A stretch of 64,000 bases of DNA. Source: Seribacter sulfatis. GTDB taxonomy: Bacteria > Verrucomicrobiota > Verrucomicrobiia > Opitutales > Seribacteraceae. The DNA lies in NCBI RefSeq assembly GCF_964187635.1, contig NZ_CAXLMO010000015.1, forward strand, positions 7,738-71,737, in the 5' to 3' direction. The position numbers and the translations under genes were made by a program. This document shows, piece by piece, positions 24,339-34,291 of this stretch; position 1 is the stretch's first letter; every line of letters begins with the position of its first letter. The notes beneath the pieces are model-generated. The model saw nothing but the letters and a program-made list of their open reading frames with translations, was not told where the DNA came from and ran no database searches.

Positions 24339-25089
24339 CACTCGTTTTTCGAAGGTTAGCATTAAAACTTCCCACGATTACTTTACTGCTGATTTTCACA
24401 GGGATTCTTCGGCTGTCTGCAGAGTACCAAACCCGTAATATTCCATCCGGACTTTTCTTAAATACACCCCGTAGGTTTTGCATTTCTGGTCTGGTCTCAA
24501 TTGCATAAAATTTCCCTGCAGGTACAGAAATCTTTTCCTTTTTTCCAGCTCTTACTATAATTTCCCGAAATCTTTTTCCATCACAAGTGGGCAATGTCTT
24601 TTGTTGACCAGATTGAATGTCATCAGTCCTGAAAAAGTAGGCAATTGATAAAGGATCCAGTACTTTATTCGGGATTGCTACAGTAGACTGTACCTTTCCT
24701 CCTTCCGAGTAGACCGCTTTTTTTTGCCCATAGTCATAACGGACAACAATCTTTCGTTTCGTACTCCCCTCCTCTTGTGATTTCCGATAAATAATGGAAC
24801 GAGAGAAATCGGATGAAACTGTGCTCTCGATACTGGTCCTTACTTTATAAAATCGATCGGCAAAAGAATTAGTTCGGACGGAGAATTTCACGAGATAGCA
24901 TAATTCTCCTTCCACTTCTGTCAGAGATTCAACTTGCATAATAGCTGAACCAACGGGGAAAAAACCCCAGCTTAGATCATATTCGAGTCGCTCGCCTACT
25001 TGAAATGGAAGAGTAGAGTTTTTATCTGCAAGTGAATACTGGACAAAAGAAATAAAGGAGAATAATAAAAAAAAGAACTTTACCATCAT
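24328..25089 (-). CDS. Exported DUF3108 family protein
   Basis: 253 residues from the ATG at 25089, which overlaps the glycogen phosphorylase stop as ATGA. A signal peptide (MMVKFFFLLFSFISFVQYSL, cleavage near ADKN) precedes the DUF3108 pattern: FQVGERLEYDLSWGFFPVGS, LCYLVKFSVRTNSF, DPLSIAYFFR and GVFKKSPDGILRVWYSADSR then RIPVKI. The family is a periplasmic beta-rich protein of unknown function, widespread in Gram-negative bacteria. Coupling to glgP may be accidental. Confidence 0.88.
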   Translation of the reverse strand: MMVKFFFLLFSFISFVQYSLADKNSTLPFQVGERLEYDLSWGFFPVGSAIMQVESLTEVEGELCYLVKFSVRTNSFADRFYKVRTSIESTVSSDFSRSIIYRKSQEEGSTKRKIVVRYDYGQKKAVYSEGGKVQSTVAIPNKVLDPLSIAYFFRTDDIQSGQQKTLPTCDGKRFREIIVRAGKKEKISVPAGKFYAIETRPEMQNLRGVFKKSPDGILRVWYSADSRRIPVKISSKVIVGSFNANLRKTSGLK

Positions 25090-27578
25090 GAAGAGAGCGG
25101 CACTTCGACGGGGCTTAGTTGCCAAACCTCATCGGCATATTCTCCAATTGTTCGATCCGAAGAAAACTTCCCTGAACCGGCAATATTTCGAATCGCCATT
25201 GCTGCCCATCTTTTTTCGTCCTGAAATGCTTTACCAGCAAGATCCTGTGCATCAACATAGGCTCGATAGTCTGCTAATACAAAAAACGGATCACCCCACT
25301 GCAGCAAGCTATTGGGCAGGTCAGAAAGTACGCACCCTTCTTGGGGAGAAAAGAAATCAGAGGCCAGCCAATCGAGAACTGCTTTTAATTCTTCATCCTC
25401 TTCATAAAATTTCTTGGGATCATATCCCTGCTGTTTTAACTCTTCAATTCCTTCCACCGTTTTTCCAAAAATGAAAATATTATCATCTCCTACCTCTTCA
25501 TGAATCTCAACATTGGCACCATCTAGTGTTCCCATTGTTACCGCCCCATTAAGGGCAAATTTCATATTTCCTGTACCGGATGCTTCTTTTCCTGCCGTAG
25601 AAATTTGTTCTGATAAATCGGTCGCTGGAATTATTTTTTCTGCGATCGAAACGCCATAGTTAGGAAGATATGCAATTTTGAGCTTGTTCTTAATTCGCTC
25701 ATCCTGATTGATCCGGTCCCCCACTAGGTTAATGGCATGAATAATTACTTTTGCTAAATGATAACCTGGTGCCGCTTTTGCACCGAAAATAAATACTCTC
25801 GAGGGAATATCCAAATCCGGATTTTTCAAAAGTCTGCGGTACAAAGTTAAAATATGCAAAAGGTTCAAATGTTGACGCTTGTATTCATGCAGGCGTTTAA
25901 TTTGCGTATCAAAAATTGCATCCGATTGGATCGATAATCCTATTTCGTCCTTAATCACTTTTGCCAAACGATCTTTACTCGCCTTTTTAATCGCAAGAAA
26001 TTGTTGCTGAAATAAAGGGTCATCTGCCACTTTTTCTAGTCCCCTCAATTTGCTCAAATCAGTAACCCACTCGTCTCCCACAACTGATGTTACTAAATCT
26101 GACAACTCCTGATTACAACTGAGCAACCAACGGCGTGGAGTGATGCCATTGGTTTTATTGTTAAAGCGATTGGGGTAAAGTTCGGCAAAATCCTTAAGAA
26201 GTCTTTCTTGGAGTAATTTTGTATGTAATGCTGCGACACCATTTACAGAATGACTGCCCACAACCGAAAGGAAAGCCATTCTAATTTGCCCGTCTGCAAT
26301 AATTGCCATCCGGTGATGTCTGTCATGTTCATTGGGCCATTTCTGAACTAATTCCTTTTCCACAAACCTTCGATTAATTTCTCGAACAATATCCAAGTGA
26401 CGAGGAAGAACCTTTGCAAAAAGTCCCTCACTCCATGTTTCTAAAGCTTCCGGTAAAAGCGTATGGTTGGTGTAAGCAAAAGTTCGTTGTACCAGAGCCC
26501 AGGACATATCCCAGCTTAAATGTTCCACATCCAAAAAGATTCTCATCAGTTCAAGAATCGCAACCGCAGGATGGGTATCATTTAATTGAATCACCGCCTG
26601 CTTCGGAAAATCTTCCCAATTTCGTTCTTTCTTGTGAAATCTTCTAATTATATCTTGGAGAGAACAGGATACGAAAAAATACTGCTGAACAAGTCGTAAT
26701 TCTTTACCGCTTTCTGTCTCGTCGTTCGGGTAAAGAACTTTTGAGATTGTTTCGCCCATCGCCTTTTCACGAACTGCTTCCACATAGCCACCTTGGTTGA
26801 AAATTTGGAAATCAAGTTGTTCTGATGCTTTTGATTCCCATAAACGAAGAAAATTTACCGTCTTTGCACCGTATCCGACAATTGGTAAATCATAGGGTAT
26901 ACCTTCCACCTCTTTTGTACCCACCCACTGGGGAGAATAATTCCCCAGGTCGTCGTAAGAATGTTCAACCTGACCGTAAAGCTGAATCTTTTGCGAATAT
27001 TGCGGACGAATAATTTCCCAAGGATTACCGTTTTTTAACCAATCATCCGGTTTTTCAATTTGTCTACCATTATCAAATTCTTGTTTAAACAAACCAAATT
27101 GATAGTGAATGCCATAGCCAATCGCAGGCAGGTCCATAGTCGCCATTGAATCAAGGAAACATGCGGCTAATCGGCCTAATCCACCATTCCCCAGTCCCAT
27201 GTCATGCTCTTCCTCGGAAAGAACATCCAATTGGAAGCCTAGTTCTGAAAGAGCTTCTTCCACGGCATGCTTCAGTCCCAAATTAGACAAATTAACATTC
27301 AGCAAGCGGCCCATCAAATACTCTAAGCTCAGGTAGTATACTCGACGGGTATCCTGCTTACTGTGCTCTTTTTGAGTCTCGATAAAACGATCGATCATCA
27401 TTTCTTTAACCGCAAGGGAGGTGGCCATCCAAAGCTCAGACTTGGTGGCACTACCCAAATCACGAGCAAGAATCAGTCGTAATTGATGCTTGATCGCATC
27501 TTTTACTTCTGCAACTAGAGATTCTTCAGTTTTATCTGCGTGAATTGTAAAGGGACGAGAAAGAGTTTTTTGAGTCAT
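25086..27578 (-). CDS. glgP: Glycogen/alpha-glucan phosphorylase
   Basis: PLP-dependent release of glucose 1-phosphate from glycogen or maltodextrin. 830 residues, the family length. Visible blocks are EYLMGRLLNVNLSNLG, LGNGGLGRLAACFLDSMATM, NDTHPAVAILELMR, the FNNKTNGITPRRWLL segment, IKRLHEYKRQHLN and the PLP-lysine site ASGTGNMKFALNGA. The ATG at 27578 has no Shine-Dalgarno sequence. It is followed with overlap by the DUF3108 gene; an aldose epimerase gene lies upstream on the same strand. Confidence 0.96.
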   Translation of the reverse strand: MTQKTLSRPFTIHADKTEESLVAEVKDAIKHQLRLILARDLGSATKSELWMATSLAVKEMMIDRFIETQKEHSKQDTRRVYYLSLEYLMGRLLNVNLSNLGLKHAVEEALSELGFQLDVLSEEEHDMGLGNGGLGRLAACFLDSMATMDLPAIGYGIHYQFGLFKQEFDNGRQIEKPDDWLKNGNPWEIIRPQYSQKIQLYGQVEHSYDDLGNYSPQWVGTKEVEGIPYDLPIVGYGAKTVNFLRLWESKASEQLDFQIFNQGGYVEAVREKAMGETISKVLYPNDETESGKELRLVQQYFFVSCSLQDIIRRFHKKERNWEDFPKQAVIQLNDTHPAVAILELMRIFLDVEHLSWDMSWALVQRTFAYTNHTLLPEALETWSEGLFAKVLPRHLDIVREINRRFVEKELVQKWPNEHDRHHRMAIIADGQIRMAFLSVVGSHSVNGVAALHTKLLQERLLKDFAELYPNRFNNKTNGITPRRWLLSCNQELSDLVTSVVGDEWVTDLSKLRGLEKVADDPLFQQQFLAIKKASKDRLAKVIKDEIGLSIQSDAIFDTQIKRLHEYKRQHLNLLHILTLYRRLLKNPDLDIPSRVFIFGAKAAPGYHLAKVIIHAINLVGDRINQDERIKNKLKIAYLPNYGVSIAEKIIPATDLSEQISTAGKEASGTGNMKFALNGAVTMGTLDGANVEIHEEVGDDNIFIFGKTVEGIEELKQQGYDPKKFYEEDEELKAVLDWLASDFFSPQEGCVLSDLPNSLLQWGDPFFVLADYRAYVDAQDLAGKAFQDEKRWAAMAIRNIAGSGKFSSDRTIGEYADEVWQLSPVEVPLSS

Positions 27579-27672
27579 TTGTAATAGTTCATATTACAAT
27601 AACGCAGTCTCCATGCCAATCTTCGAATCAAAGAAAAGTTGGGTAATTTTACGGGTTTTTCAAATTCTACTC

Positions 27673-28944
27673 TTACTCAACGCTAAATTTATGTAAGGTA
27701 GTATGCCTGTAGGTATCACCTGGCTTTAGTACGCAACTCTTCCAGCCTTTCTCCCCCTGATGGTTGGGACTGTCCGGGAAAACCTGCGTCTCGAGGCATA
27801 AACCGGAACGAAAAGGATAGGGCTTCCCTGAATGTCCGAGATAACTACCATCCAGGTAATTACCGGAGTAAAACTGAATGCCAGGTTGATCCGTATAGAT
27901 TTCCATTTTTCGGCCCGAACCAGGGTCTCGCAATGTCGCGGCATGCCTCAAATTGTCTTCTGTTCCACCCTCATTCCGAATTACCCATGTATGATCATAC
28001 CCCTTCCCAAATCGTAATTGTTCGTGCTCCTGCTCAATTCGTTCACCAATAACAAAAGGTTTGGTGAAATCTAGTGGAGTTCCAGAAACCTTCGAGATAG
28101 AAGTGGGTATGTTGGTCTCATCTGTCGCCACAAATTTATCTGCAAATAAGGTGAGTTGATGATCAAGAATTGTGGAATCACCCTCCCCTGCCAGATTGAA
28201 ATAGGTATGATTGGTAAGATTTAAGACAGTTTCTTTGTCGCAAGTGGCGGAATATTCAATCTTCAATTCATTCTCATTGGTTAAAGTATAAGTAACTTTC
28301 GAGACTAAGTTTCCGGGATAACCCTCATCCCCGTCCGGACTTCTCATGGTAAAAACAACACCTGTACCTACATCTTTTATTTTTGCATTCCAAACGATCT
28401 TATCAAATCCACGCTCACCTCCATGAAGGTGATTCACTCCATTATTAACAGCTAATTGGTATTCTTTTCCATTTAAAGAAAACTTCCCCTTTGCGATCCG
28501 GTTTGCATATCGACCCGCAGTAGAACCAAAATAGGGGCTTTTTTCACGATAATCTTTGAGGTTCGAAAAACCGAGAGAAACATTTTCCAATTTTCCGTCT
28601 CGATTAGGGACTACGATTTCCTTCACTGTTGCACCGTAATCTAGTAAGCTAACCTGCATCTTATTGGCATTGGTCAGAACAAATAAACTAACTTTTTCTC
28701 CGTTCGGCATTTCCCCAAATGTTTTCTTTGCGACTGTCATTGCTTTGTTTTGTGATTTTGTATTTTCGCTTAATCCCAATTGTTCCCGACCCTTCTCGTA
28801 AGCAAATTTACTTTTTTCCGTAAGGTAAGATTTACTTTTTACGAATCCATCTTTGGTTTTCTGAGTAATTTCAGATACTGTGCACCCGAAAGATAGAAAA
28901 ATTACTATGGAAATGAATATAGATTGGTTGAATATAATTTTCAT
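27673..28944 (-). CDS. galM: Aldose 1-epimerase (mutarotase), predicted lipoprotein
   Basis: Interconverts alpha and beta anomers of galactose/glucose. 423 residues. The leader ends in a lipobox LSFG-Cys21, so the enzyme should be lipid-anchored in the periplasm; a charged spacer of about 50 residues follows. The catalytic domain starts near 70 and contains VNNGVNHLHGGERGFDK (substrate His), NLTNHTYFNLAG (catalytic His) and CLETQVFPDSPNH (catalytic Glu). Most GalM enzymes are cytoplasmic; the exported form suggests conversion of sugars before uptake. Confidence 0.93.
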   Translation of the reverse strand: MKIIFNQSIFISIVIFLSFGCTVSEITQKTKDGFVKSKSYLTEKSKFAYEKGREQLGLSENTKSQNKAMTVAKKTFGEMPNGEKVSLFVLTNANKMQVSLLDYGATVKEIVVPNRDGKLENVSLGFSNLKDYREKSPYFGSTAGRYANRIAKGKFSLNGKEYQLAVNNGVNHLHGGERGFDKIVWNAKIKDVGTGVVFTMRSPDGDEGYPGNLVSKVTYTLTNENELKIEYSATCDKETVLNLTNHTYFNLAGEGDSTILDHQLTLFADKFVATDETNIPTSISKVSGTPLDFTKPFVIGERIEQEHEQLRFGKGYDHTWVIRNEGGTEDNLRHAATLRDPGSGRKMEIYTDQPGIQFYSGNYLDGSYLGHSGKPYPFRSGLCLETQVFPDSPNHQGEKGWKSCVLKPGDTYRHTTLHKFSVE

Positions 28945-28987
28945 ACTCTATTTCTGTATTCAAAATAGTATATTTGAAAGAAAAAAA

Positions 28988-30835
28988 TTAGATTTTTCTT
29001 CGAAATCGGGTTTCAAAATCACGAACCGGAAGTTCGTAATAGATCGGCCGTCCCTGCGGACAGGTGTAAGGGTTACGACAGGAGAGCAGTTGATTTGCCA
29101 TTCGTACAATTTCGTTCTCAGAAAAAGTTTCTTTCGCTCCAGGGTTCTTAGTTGCCTGCTTAATCATTGCCTCCTTTGCATACATCACAATTTTACTTTC
29201 TCCTCCTGACTCACTGGCAATTTCTAAAAAATCTCGTAAATAAGACACTGCTTTCTCAGGATCAAGCCAAGTGGGACATGCTTCTAATCGGAAGAAATTA
29301 CGACCAAACTCTTCAATTACAAATCCAATTTCAACCAATTGAGGAAGAGATTTTTGTAAAAAAGCACTTTCTACTCCATCCAATTCAATCGACTCGGACA
29401 GGAGAAGGGACTGGCTTCCGACCTTTTGATTTTTTTCAAATGAATCTTCCAGTGCTTCAAAGCGAATTCGTTCATAAGCAGATCGACAATGAAAAACGAC
29501 AACCCCATGAGTGGTAATGAATAAAGCCATACTCCCATGACTATGATCCACCAATCGCCAAGTTACATTGGGATCTCCTCGTAATCCAACCACTGGTTTG
29601 ACAGGTTCTTTCGAATTGGTATCTGATCGATCTTCAATACCTGAAGTTTTCTTGATTGATGGATTACTGGCTAAAGCGCCAGGCAAAAATTCAAACTCTG
29701 GTTTTAATTCGACAATATGGGAAGATTGAGGAAATGAAGAAGGTTTAAACTTCTCGAATATTCGATCGTCTATTTTAGGAACCATCCGTCCGGAGAGAGA
29801 ATCTTTTTCAAGTTCGATCTTCTTGATCTCTCTCGATCTTTTCCCCGAGAGTTCCTGAATCGATTGGAGTATGGACTCAATCAGAAATCCCCGGACTTTC
29901 ATGTCTTCTCGAAAGCGAAGTTCACGCTTTGCAGGATGTATGTTCACATCCACTAAACTTGAATCAATAGTAAGAAATAAAACTGCGGGAGGAAACCGTC
30001 CCTTAGGGGCATAGGTATGATAAGCTTCCAGTAAAGCATACGACATCGTCTTGCTTTCCACAGGTCGACGGTTCACATAGAAGAGCATCTCCTTCCTTGT
30101 GGGGCGACTGTACCCTGGCTTTCCCAACAAACCGCCCAGATTCATACCCTCTGCCTGCACTTCGATGGGGGCAAGGCACTCCGATAACGACTTACCAAAG
30201 ATCTCTCGCACTCGATCAATCAAATTCTCACAGGCAGGTGAGCGAAATAAAGTGCGTGCACCCTCAATAAGAGAAAACGTAATTTGGGGGTGTGCTAATG
30301 CATATAATTTAGCCAAATGAATAATGTGGGAAGATTCGGTAACCTCCGTCTTGAGGAATTTTCGCCGACCCGGAACGGAGTTAAACAGATGAGCCACTTC
30401 AATCCGTGTCCCCTGAGGCATTCCACATTCTTTGACGTGAATCATTTTACCTCCATTGATGAGAATTTCATTCCCTTCAGAACTATTTTTTGCACGACTC
30501 CTTAAAGTAAACCGGCTCACACTGGAAATAGAAGGCAATGCTTCTCCCCTAAAGCCAAACGTTTGAATTTCATCGAGATCGCTTGCCTTACGAATTTTGC
30601 TGGTTGCGTGTCTCTCCAAGCAAAGCAGTGCCTGGTCAGGATCCATACCTACCCCGTCATCTTCGACCCTCAAATAAGACTTCCCTCCATTTCTAAATTC
30701 TATTTCAATCTTATTCGCTCCAGCGTCTATACTATTTTCAATTAATTCCTTGGCTACTGCCGCTGGTCTCTCCACCACCTCCCCTGCAGCAATTTGATTT
30801 GCTACACGATCGGGAAGTATTCGGATTTTTGACAT
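28988..30835 (-). CDS. mutL: DNA mismatch repair protein MutL, degenerate endonuclease motif
   Basis: 615 residues from the ATG at 30835; another ATG two codons earlier is possible. The N-terminal GHKL ATPase is intact: KELIENSIDAGANKIEI, DDGVGMD, TFGFRGEALPSISSVS and VNIHPAKRELRF. A polar linker (about 345-425) leads to the dimerisation domain. Where endonuclease-type MutL has DQHAxHER, this protein has HCRSAYERIRFE, so the metal-binding nicking site appears lost, like the E. coli type in effect. The gene is divergent from the YyaL/DUF255 gene. Confidence 0.94.
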   Translation of the reverse strand: MSKIRILPDRVANQIAAGEVVERPAAVAKELIENSIDAGANKIEIEFRNGGKSYLRVEDDGVGMDPDQALLCLERHATSKIRKASDLDEIQTFGFRGEALPSISSVSRFTLRSRAKNSSEGNEILINGGKMIHVKECGMPQGTRIEVAHLFNSVPGRRKFLKTEVTESSHIIHLAKLYALAHPQITFSLIEGARTLFRSPACENLIDRVREIFGKSLSECLAPIEVQAEGMNLGGLLGKPGYSRPTRKEMLFYVNRRPVESKTMSYALLEAYHTYAPKGRFPPAVLFLTIDSSLVDVNIHPAKRELRFREDMKVRGFLIESILQSIQELSGKRSREIKKIELEKDSLSGRMVPKIDDRIFEKFKPSSFPQSSHIVELKPEFEFLPGALASNPSIKKTSGIEDRSDTNSKEPVKPVVGLRGDPNVTWRLVDHSHGSMALFITTHGVVVFHCRSAYERIRFEALEDSFEKNQKVGSQSLLLSESIELDGVESAFLQKSLPQLVEIGFVIEEFGRNFFRLEACPTWLDPEKAVSYLRDFLEIASESGGESKIVMYAKEAMIKQATKNPGAKETFSENEIVRMANQLLSCRNPYTCPQGRPIYYELPVRDFETRFRRKI

Positions 30836-30937
30836 TACCATTTCGTAAGGCTAACCCACATTTCTGCCAATTGGAAAATACAAAAAAATTATATTCATGC
30901 TTGGGAAAAACCTCCTTCTCTGACATGGAATAAAGTA

Positions 30938-32944
30938 ATGCCTAATCAATTATCTGATCAACCCAGCCTTTATTTGCAACAACATGCCGACCAACCTGTC
31001 AATTGGGTACCATGGTCAGAAGAAGCGTTTTCTCTTGCCCGCGAACTAGATAAACCCGTTCTCATTTCAATCGGATACTCCGCCTGTCATTGGTGTCATG
31101 TTATGTCAGAAGAGTCTTTTGAAGACTCGTACGTTGCTTCAATAATGAATCGCCACTTTGTTTGCATTAAAGTAGATCGTGAAGAAAGGCCTGATGTGGA
31201 TCAAACTTACCTGGAGGCTATTCACATGTTCAATCAGTCAGCGGGCTGGCCTCTCAATGTATTTTGCTTACCCGATGGACGCCCATTCTGGGGAGGTACT
31301 TTTTTTCCAAAAGAAGATCAGGGACAAGGAATCGTTCCCTGGCCTCAAGTTCTTATGCGAATTGCCGATCATTTCAAAAGAGAAAGAGAAGAATTGGAAG
31401 AAAATGCTTCGAATGTGGTCAGTAATTTACTACATGCAAATAATGGACTTTCCTCCGGTGAGAATGAATGGAACAATGAACTCCTCTTGCACTCAGCGAA
31501 AGCAATTTGTGATAGCCATGACGACCAAGATGGTGGATTTACTCCCGCTCCTAAATTTCCTTCGCCAATGAAGATTGATTTCTTACTCGCCATTCGCGAA
31601 TCACAAGCGGTTCGATTTAATAAAACACTTGCACAAAAAATTGATTTTTCAGTTCAAACAACTTTGACAAAAATGGGTAGTGGTGGGATGTACGATCAGA
31701 TTGGAGGTGGATTTTTTCGCTACAGTGTGGATACACAATGGCTTATTCCACACTTTGAAAAAATGCTTTATGATAATGCATTACTTCTTTCAACTTATTC
31801 CAAGGCGCATCAACGATTTGCTTCACCATTATTTAAAGAAATCGTTGATCAGACTATCGACTGGCTCCTTTCGGACATGAAAAATAAAAAGGGTGGGTTT
31901 TATTCTTCGGTGAATGCAGATACTGAAGAAGGAGAAGGACAATTTTATTTATTAGAATTTTCAGAACTTGCAGAGGTCTTAAAGCCCGATGAGATAAAGG
32001 AATTCATTTCTCACTATAAGATGAACAAAGCAGAGAATTTTGAAGAAGGAAAATTACTTCCAATCAAAATTTCGACGGAAAAAGGAGAGACAGATGTCTG
32101 CAAAGAATATAAAAACAAACTCCTTTCTTATCGAAAAAATAGAATTCCCCCCACTCGTGATAAGAAAAAAATTACCGTTTGGAACGCGCTTTTAATTCGT
32201 GGACTGGTCGACGCCTCTCGTGCTTTCAACCGCAAAGATTGGTTACAAATTGCCATTGAATTGAATGACTGGATGACCCAGAACCTTCTGTCTAAAAATA
32301 ATAAAATTTCTTCGATTTCATTTGAAAACAATCAACTGTCAGAACTTTCCTTTCTAGATGATTATGCACTATGGGCAGAAAGTTTACTTTGCCTCAGTTC
32401 GCTCAGTGATTGGGTAAAACCAGGCAGTTCTGTTACCTACATTGAACAGGCTGAAAAGATAACCCTCTCCACAATTGAAAGATTTAAAGATAAACAAAAC
32501 TGTGGATTATATTTTAGCGAAAAAAGTAATGATAATCCAGCACAAGTAAGGAAGAAGTTTTGGTATGATAATGCAACACCGTCCGCGAATTCATCTCTTC
32601 TGCGTGTGTTTTCAACTTTATACCATTTAACCAAGAAAGAACTTTGGTTGAAAGAATTTAAAGAGGCTCAAACCGGCTACCCCAATCTATGCAAACAGGC
32701 ACCACAGGGAATCGGTCATGCACTGAGTTCAATCACAGAAGAAGCGGTTGGAATTAGTTCTCTTTCCTGTCCGACAAATCAAATGCAGGAAATTGTGAAA
32801 AAATTATCACAGAATCCATACCGACCAATTCATATTTCAAATCATAAAGACAACACTCGGAAAAATTCAACTCTTCGAATTGGCCAAGACTTTAAAGAAG
32901 AAATTAAAAATTCCGATCAATTGATCGAAAAGCTATATTCTTAA
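30938..32944 (+). CDS. yyaL: YyaL/SSP411-family protein with thioredoxin-like DUF255 domain
   Basis: 668 residues. The N-terminal thioredoxin-like domain starts with SLYLQQHADQPVNWVPW and has the family redox motif SACHWCHVM (Cys50 and Cys53), then VDREERPDVDQTYLEA and GWPLNVFCLPDG. The remainder is an (alpha/alpha)6-barrel like N-acylglucosamine 2-epimerases (GGMYDQIGGGFFRYSVD, HFEKMLYDNALLL, KKITVWNALLIRGL). The cellular role is unclear; the architecture is widespread. Start has no Shine-Dalgarno sequence. Confidence 0.93.
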   Translation: MPNQLSDQPSLYLQQHADQPVNWVPWSEEAFSLARELDKPVLISIGYSACHWCHVMSEESFEDSYVASIMNRHFVCIKVDREERPDVDQTYLEAIHMFNQSAGWPLNVFCLPDGRPFWGGTFFPKEDQGQGIVPWPQVLMRIADHFKREREELEENASNVVSNLLHANNGLSSGENEWNNELLLHSAKAICDSHDDQDGGFTPAPKFPSPMKIDFLLAIRESQAVRFNKTLAQKIDFSVQTTLTKMGSGGMYDQIGGGFFRYSVDTQWLIPHFEKMLYDNALLLSTYSKAHQRFASPLFKEIVDQTIDWLLSDMKNKKGGFYSSVNADTEEGEGQFYLLEFSELAEVLKPDEIKEFISHYKMNKAENFEEGKLLPIKISTEKGETDVCKEYKNKLLSYRKNRIPPTRDKKKITVWNALLIRGLVDASRAFNRKDWLQIAIELNDWMTQNLLSKNNKISSISFENNQLSELSFLDDYALWAESLLCLSSLSDWVKPGSSVTYIEQAEKITLSTIERFKDKQNCGLYFSEKSNDNPAQVRKKFWYDNATPSANSSLLRVFSTLYHLTKKELWLKEFKEAQTGYPNLCKQAPQGIGHALSSITEEAVGISSLSCPTNQMQEIVKKLSQNPYRPIHISNHKDNTRKNSTLRIGQDFKEEIKNSDQLIEKLYS

Positions 32945-32953
32945 TTCCTGGAA

Positions 32954-33223
32954 TTATTTATCTTTTGCAAGCAAGCGACTCAATGAGCGACCGTCTTCCT
33001 TCACTACCTTTTCGGCAATATCCATAATATTGTACTTTTCATCATGCAACGAAGCATGGGCCACTTGAATGGCCGCCCGGATAAGCTTTGAATCGGTCTT
33101 AATTCGTAAACCCGTCCGCGACATCACGCGTTCGATTCCATCGAGCAAAGATAGATCCTCCTGAGTTAAAGTAATGGTTCTCACTACTCTTTTTGGTAAA
33201 TTTGTTTCTGATTTAGCATCCAT
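32954..33223 (-). CDS. Small protein, possible ribbon-helix-helix DNA-binding
   Basis: 89 residues. The segment RVVRTITLTQEDLSLLDGIE followed by GLRIKTDSKLIRAAIQVA has a basic beta strand, a helix and a turn before a second helix, as in RHH (CopG/MetJ-like) regulators. The C-terminal 30 residues are charged. I cannot name a family, and no toxin partner is adjacent, so this is not clearly an antitoxin. Confidence 0.6.
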   Translation of the reverse strand: MDAKSETNLPKRVVRTITLTQEDLSLLDGIERVMSRTGLRIKTDSKLIRAAIQVAHASLHDEKYNIMDIAEKVVKEDGRSLSRLLAKDK

Positions 33224-33305
33224 GATCTAAGAGTTACCCGAAGATAAAACCCATGTAAAACATAAATACTCTAAATCACTAATTAACCTAATTAAATTTT
33301 TCTGA

Positions 33306-34262
33306 TTAAGCAGAGATTAAATTCTTTAACAATTCCTCTAGACTTCGAACATCAGCAGAGAATTTCCTGATACCTTCAGCTAGCTTCTCAGTCGCCATCG
33401 GGTCCTCGTTGAGTAAAAATCGAAAGGTCGGTTCATTAATTTCAATTTTTTCTAGATTTGACTCCTTTGCCTTTCGCTCGTTTAGCTTCACTTCAATCGG
33501 TGAAAAATCCTGTTGCATCTGTTCCAATAATTTCGGTCCGATAGTAAGTAAATCACAACCCACTAATTCCTTAATCTCTCCTGTATTACGAAAGCTTGCC
33601 CCCATGACTTCGGTAGGATAGCCAAATTTTTTATAATAATTAAAAATTTGAATAACCGATTGTACACCTGGGTCTTCAATTCCCTCATAGTCCCTATCGT
33701 GCTGCTTTCGGTGCCAATCTAAAATCCGACCAACAAAGGGAGAAATCAATTGAGAACCAGCTTCCGCACAGGCGACTGCTTGTACCAAGGAAAACAACAA
33801 GGTCATATTAGTGTGAATACCCTCTTGTTCTAATACCTTTGAAACAGCAACTCCTTCCCATGTGGTTGCTAATTTAATTAAGATTCTGTCTCGAGAAATA
33901 CCATTCTTTTCATAAAGTGATATGATTGTTCGGGCTTTTTCCAGACTGGCATCAAAATCGAATGATAAACGGGCATCAACTTCGGTGGATACCCGACCGG
34001 GTACAACCTTCAGAATAGACAAGCCAAACTGAACAAGAAGTTGATCCATTACTTCATCCACATCCCTTTTTCCATTCTGGACTGAAGTCCGGACCACTTG
34101 ATCCACTAAGCTTGAATAATCTGCCTGCCTGGAAGCTTTTAAGATTAAACTCGGATTCGTAGTCGCATCTCGGGGAGCATACTGTTCAATGGATGAGAAA
34201 TCTCCAGTGTCAGCAACTACAACTGTATGTTCCTTTAACTGCTCTAAAACCGACTGACTCAT
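33306..34262 (-). CDS. tal: Transaldolase (TalB type)
   Basis: Transfers dihydroxyacetone between sugar phosphates in the pentose phosphate pathway. 318 residues, the normal size of the TalB group. The Schiff-base lysine is Lys130 in RILIKLATTWEG; DATTNPSLILKA, EVDARLSFD and IQIFNYYKKFGYPTEVMGAS are typical. The start at 34262 lies 29 bases after the aldolase stop, so fba-tal form one unit. Confidence 0.96.
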   Translation of the reverse strand: MSQSVLEQLKEHTVVVADTGDFSSIEQYAPRDATTNPSLILKASRQADYSSLVDQVVRTSVQNGKRDVDEVMDQLLVQFGLSILKVVPGRVSTEVDARLSFDFDASLEKARTIISLYEKNGISRDRILIKLATTWEGVAVSKVLEQEGIHTNMTLLFSLVQAVACAEAGSQLISPFVGRILDWHRKQHDRDYEGIEDPGVQSVIQIFNYYKKFGYPTEVMGASFRNTGEIKELVGCDLLTIGPKLLEQMQQDFSPIEVKLNERKAKESNLEKIEINEPTFRFLLNEDPMATEKLAEGIRKFSADVRSLEELLKNLISA

Positions 34263-34291
34263 TAGTCTAAAGGAAAGAGAAAACTACCCGA

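Noticed and set aside
25088..25474. 128-codon open frame antisense to glgP
   Set aside because: Lies wholly over the conserved C terminus of glycogen phosphorylase; no ribosome-binding site or homology.
32954..33223. Antitoxin of a toxin-antitoxin pair
   Set aside because: The RHH-like protein has no small toxin gene beside it; neighbours are yyaL and transaldolase.
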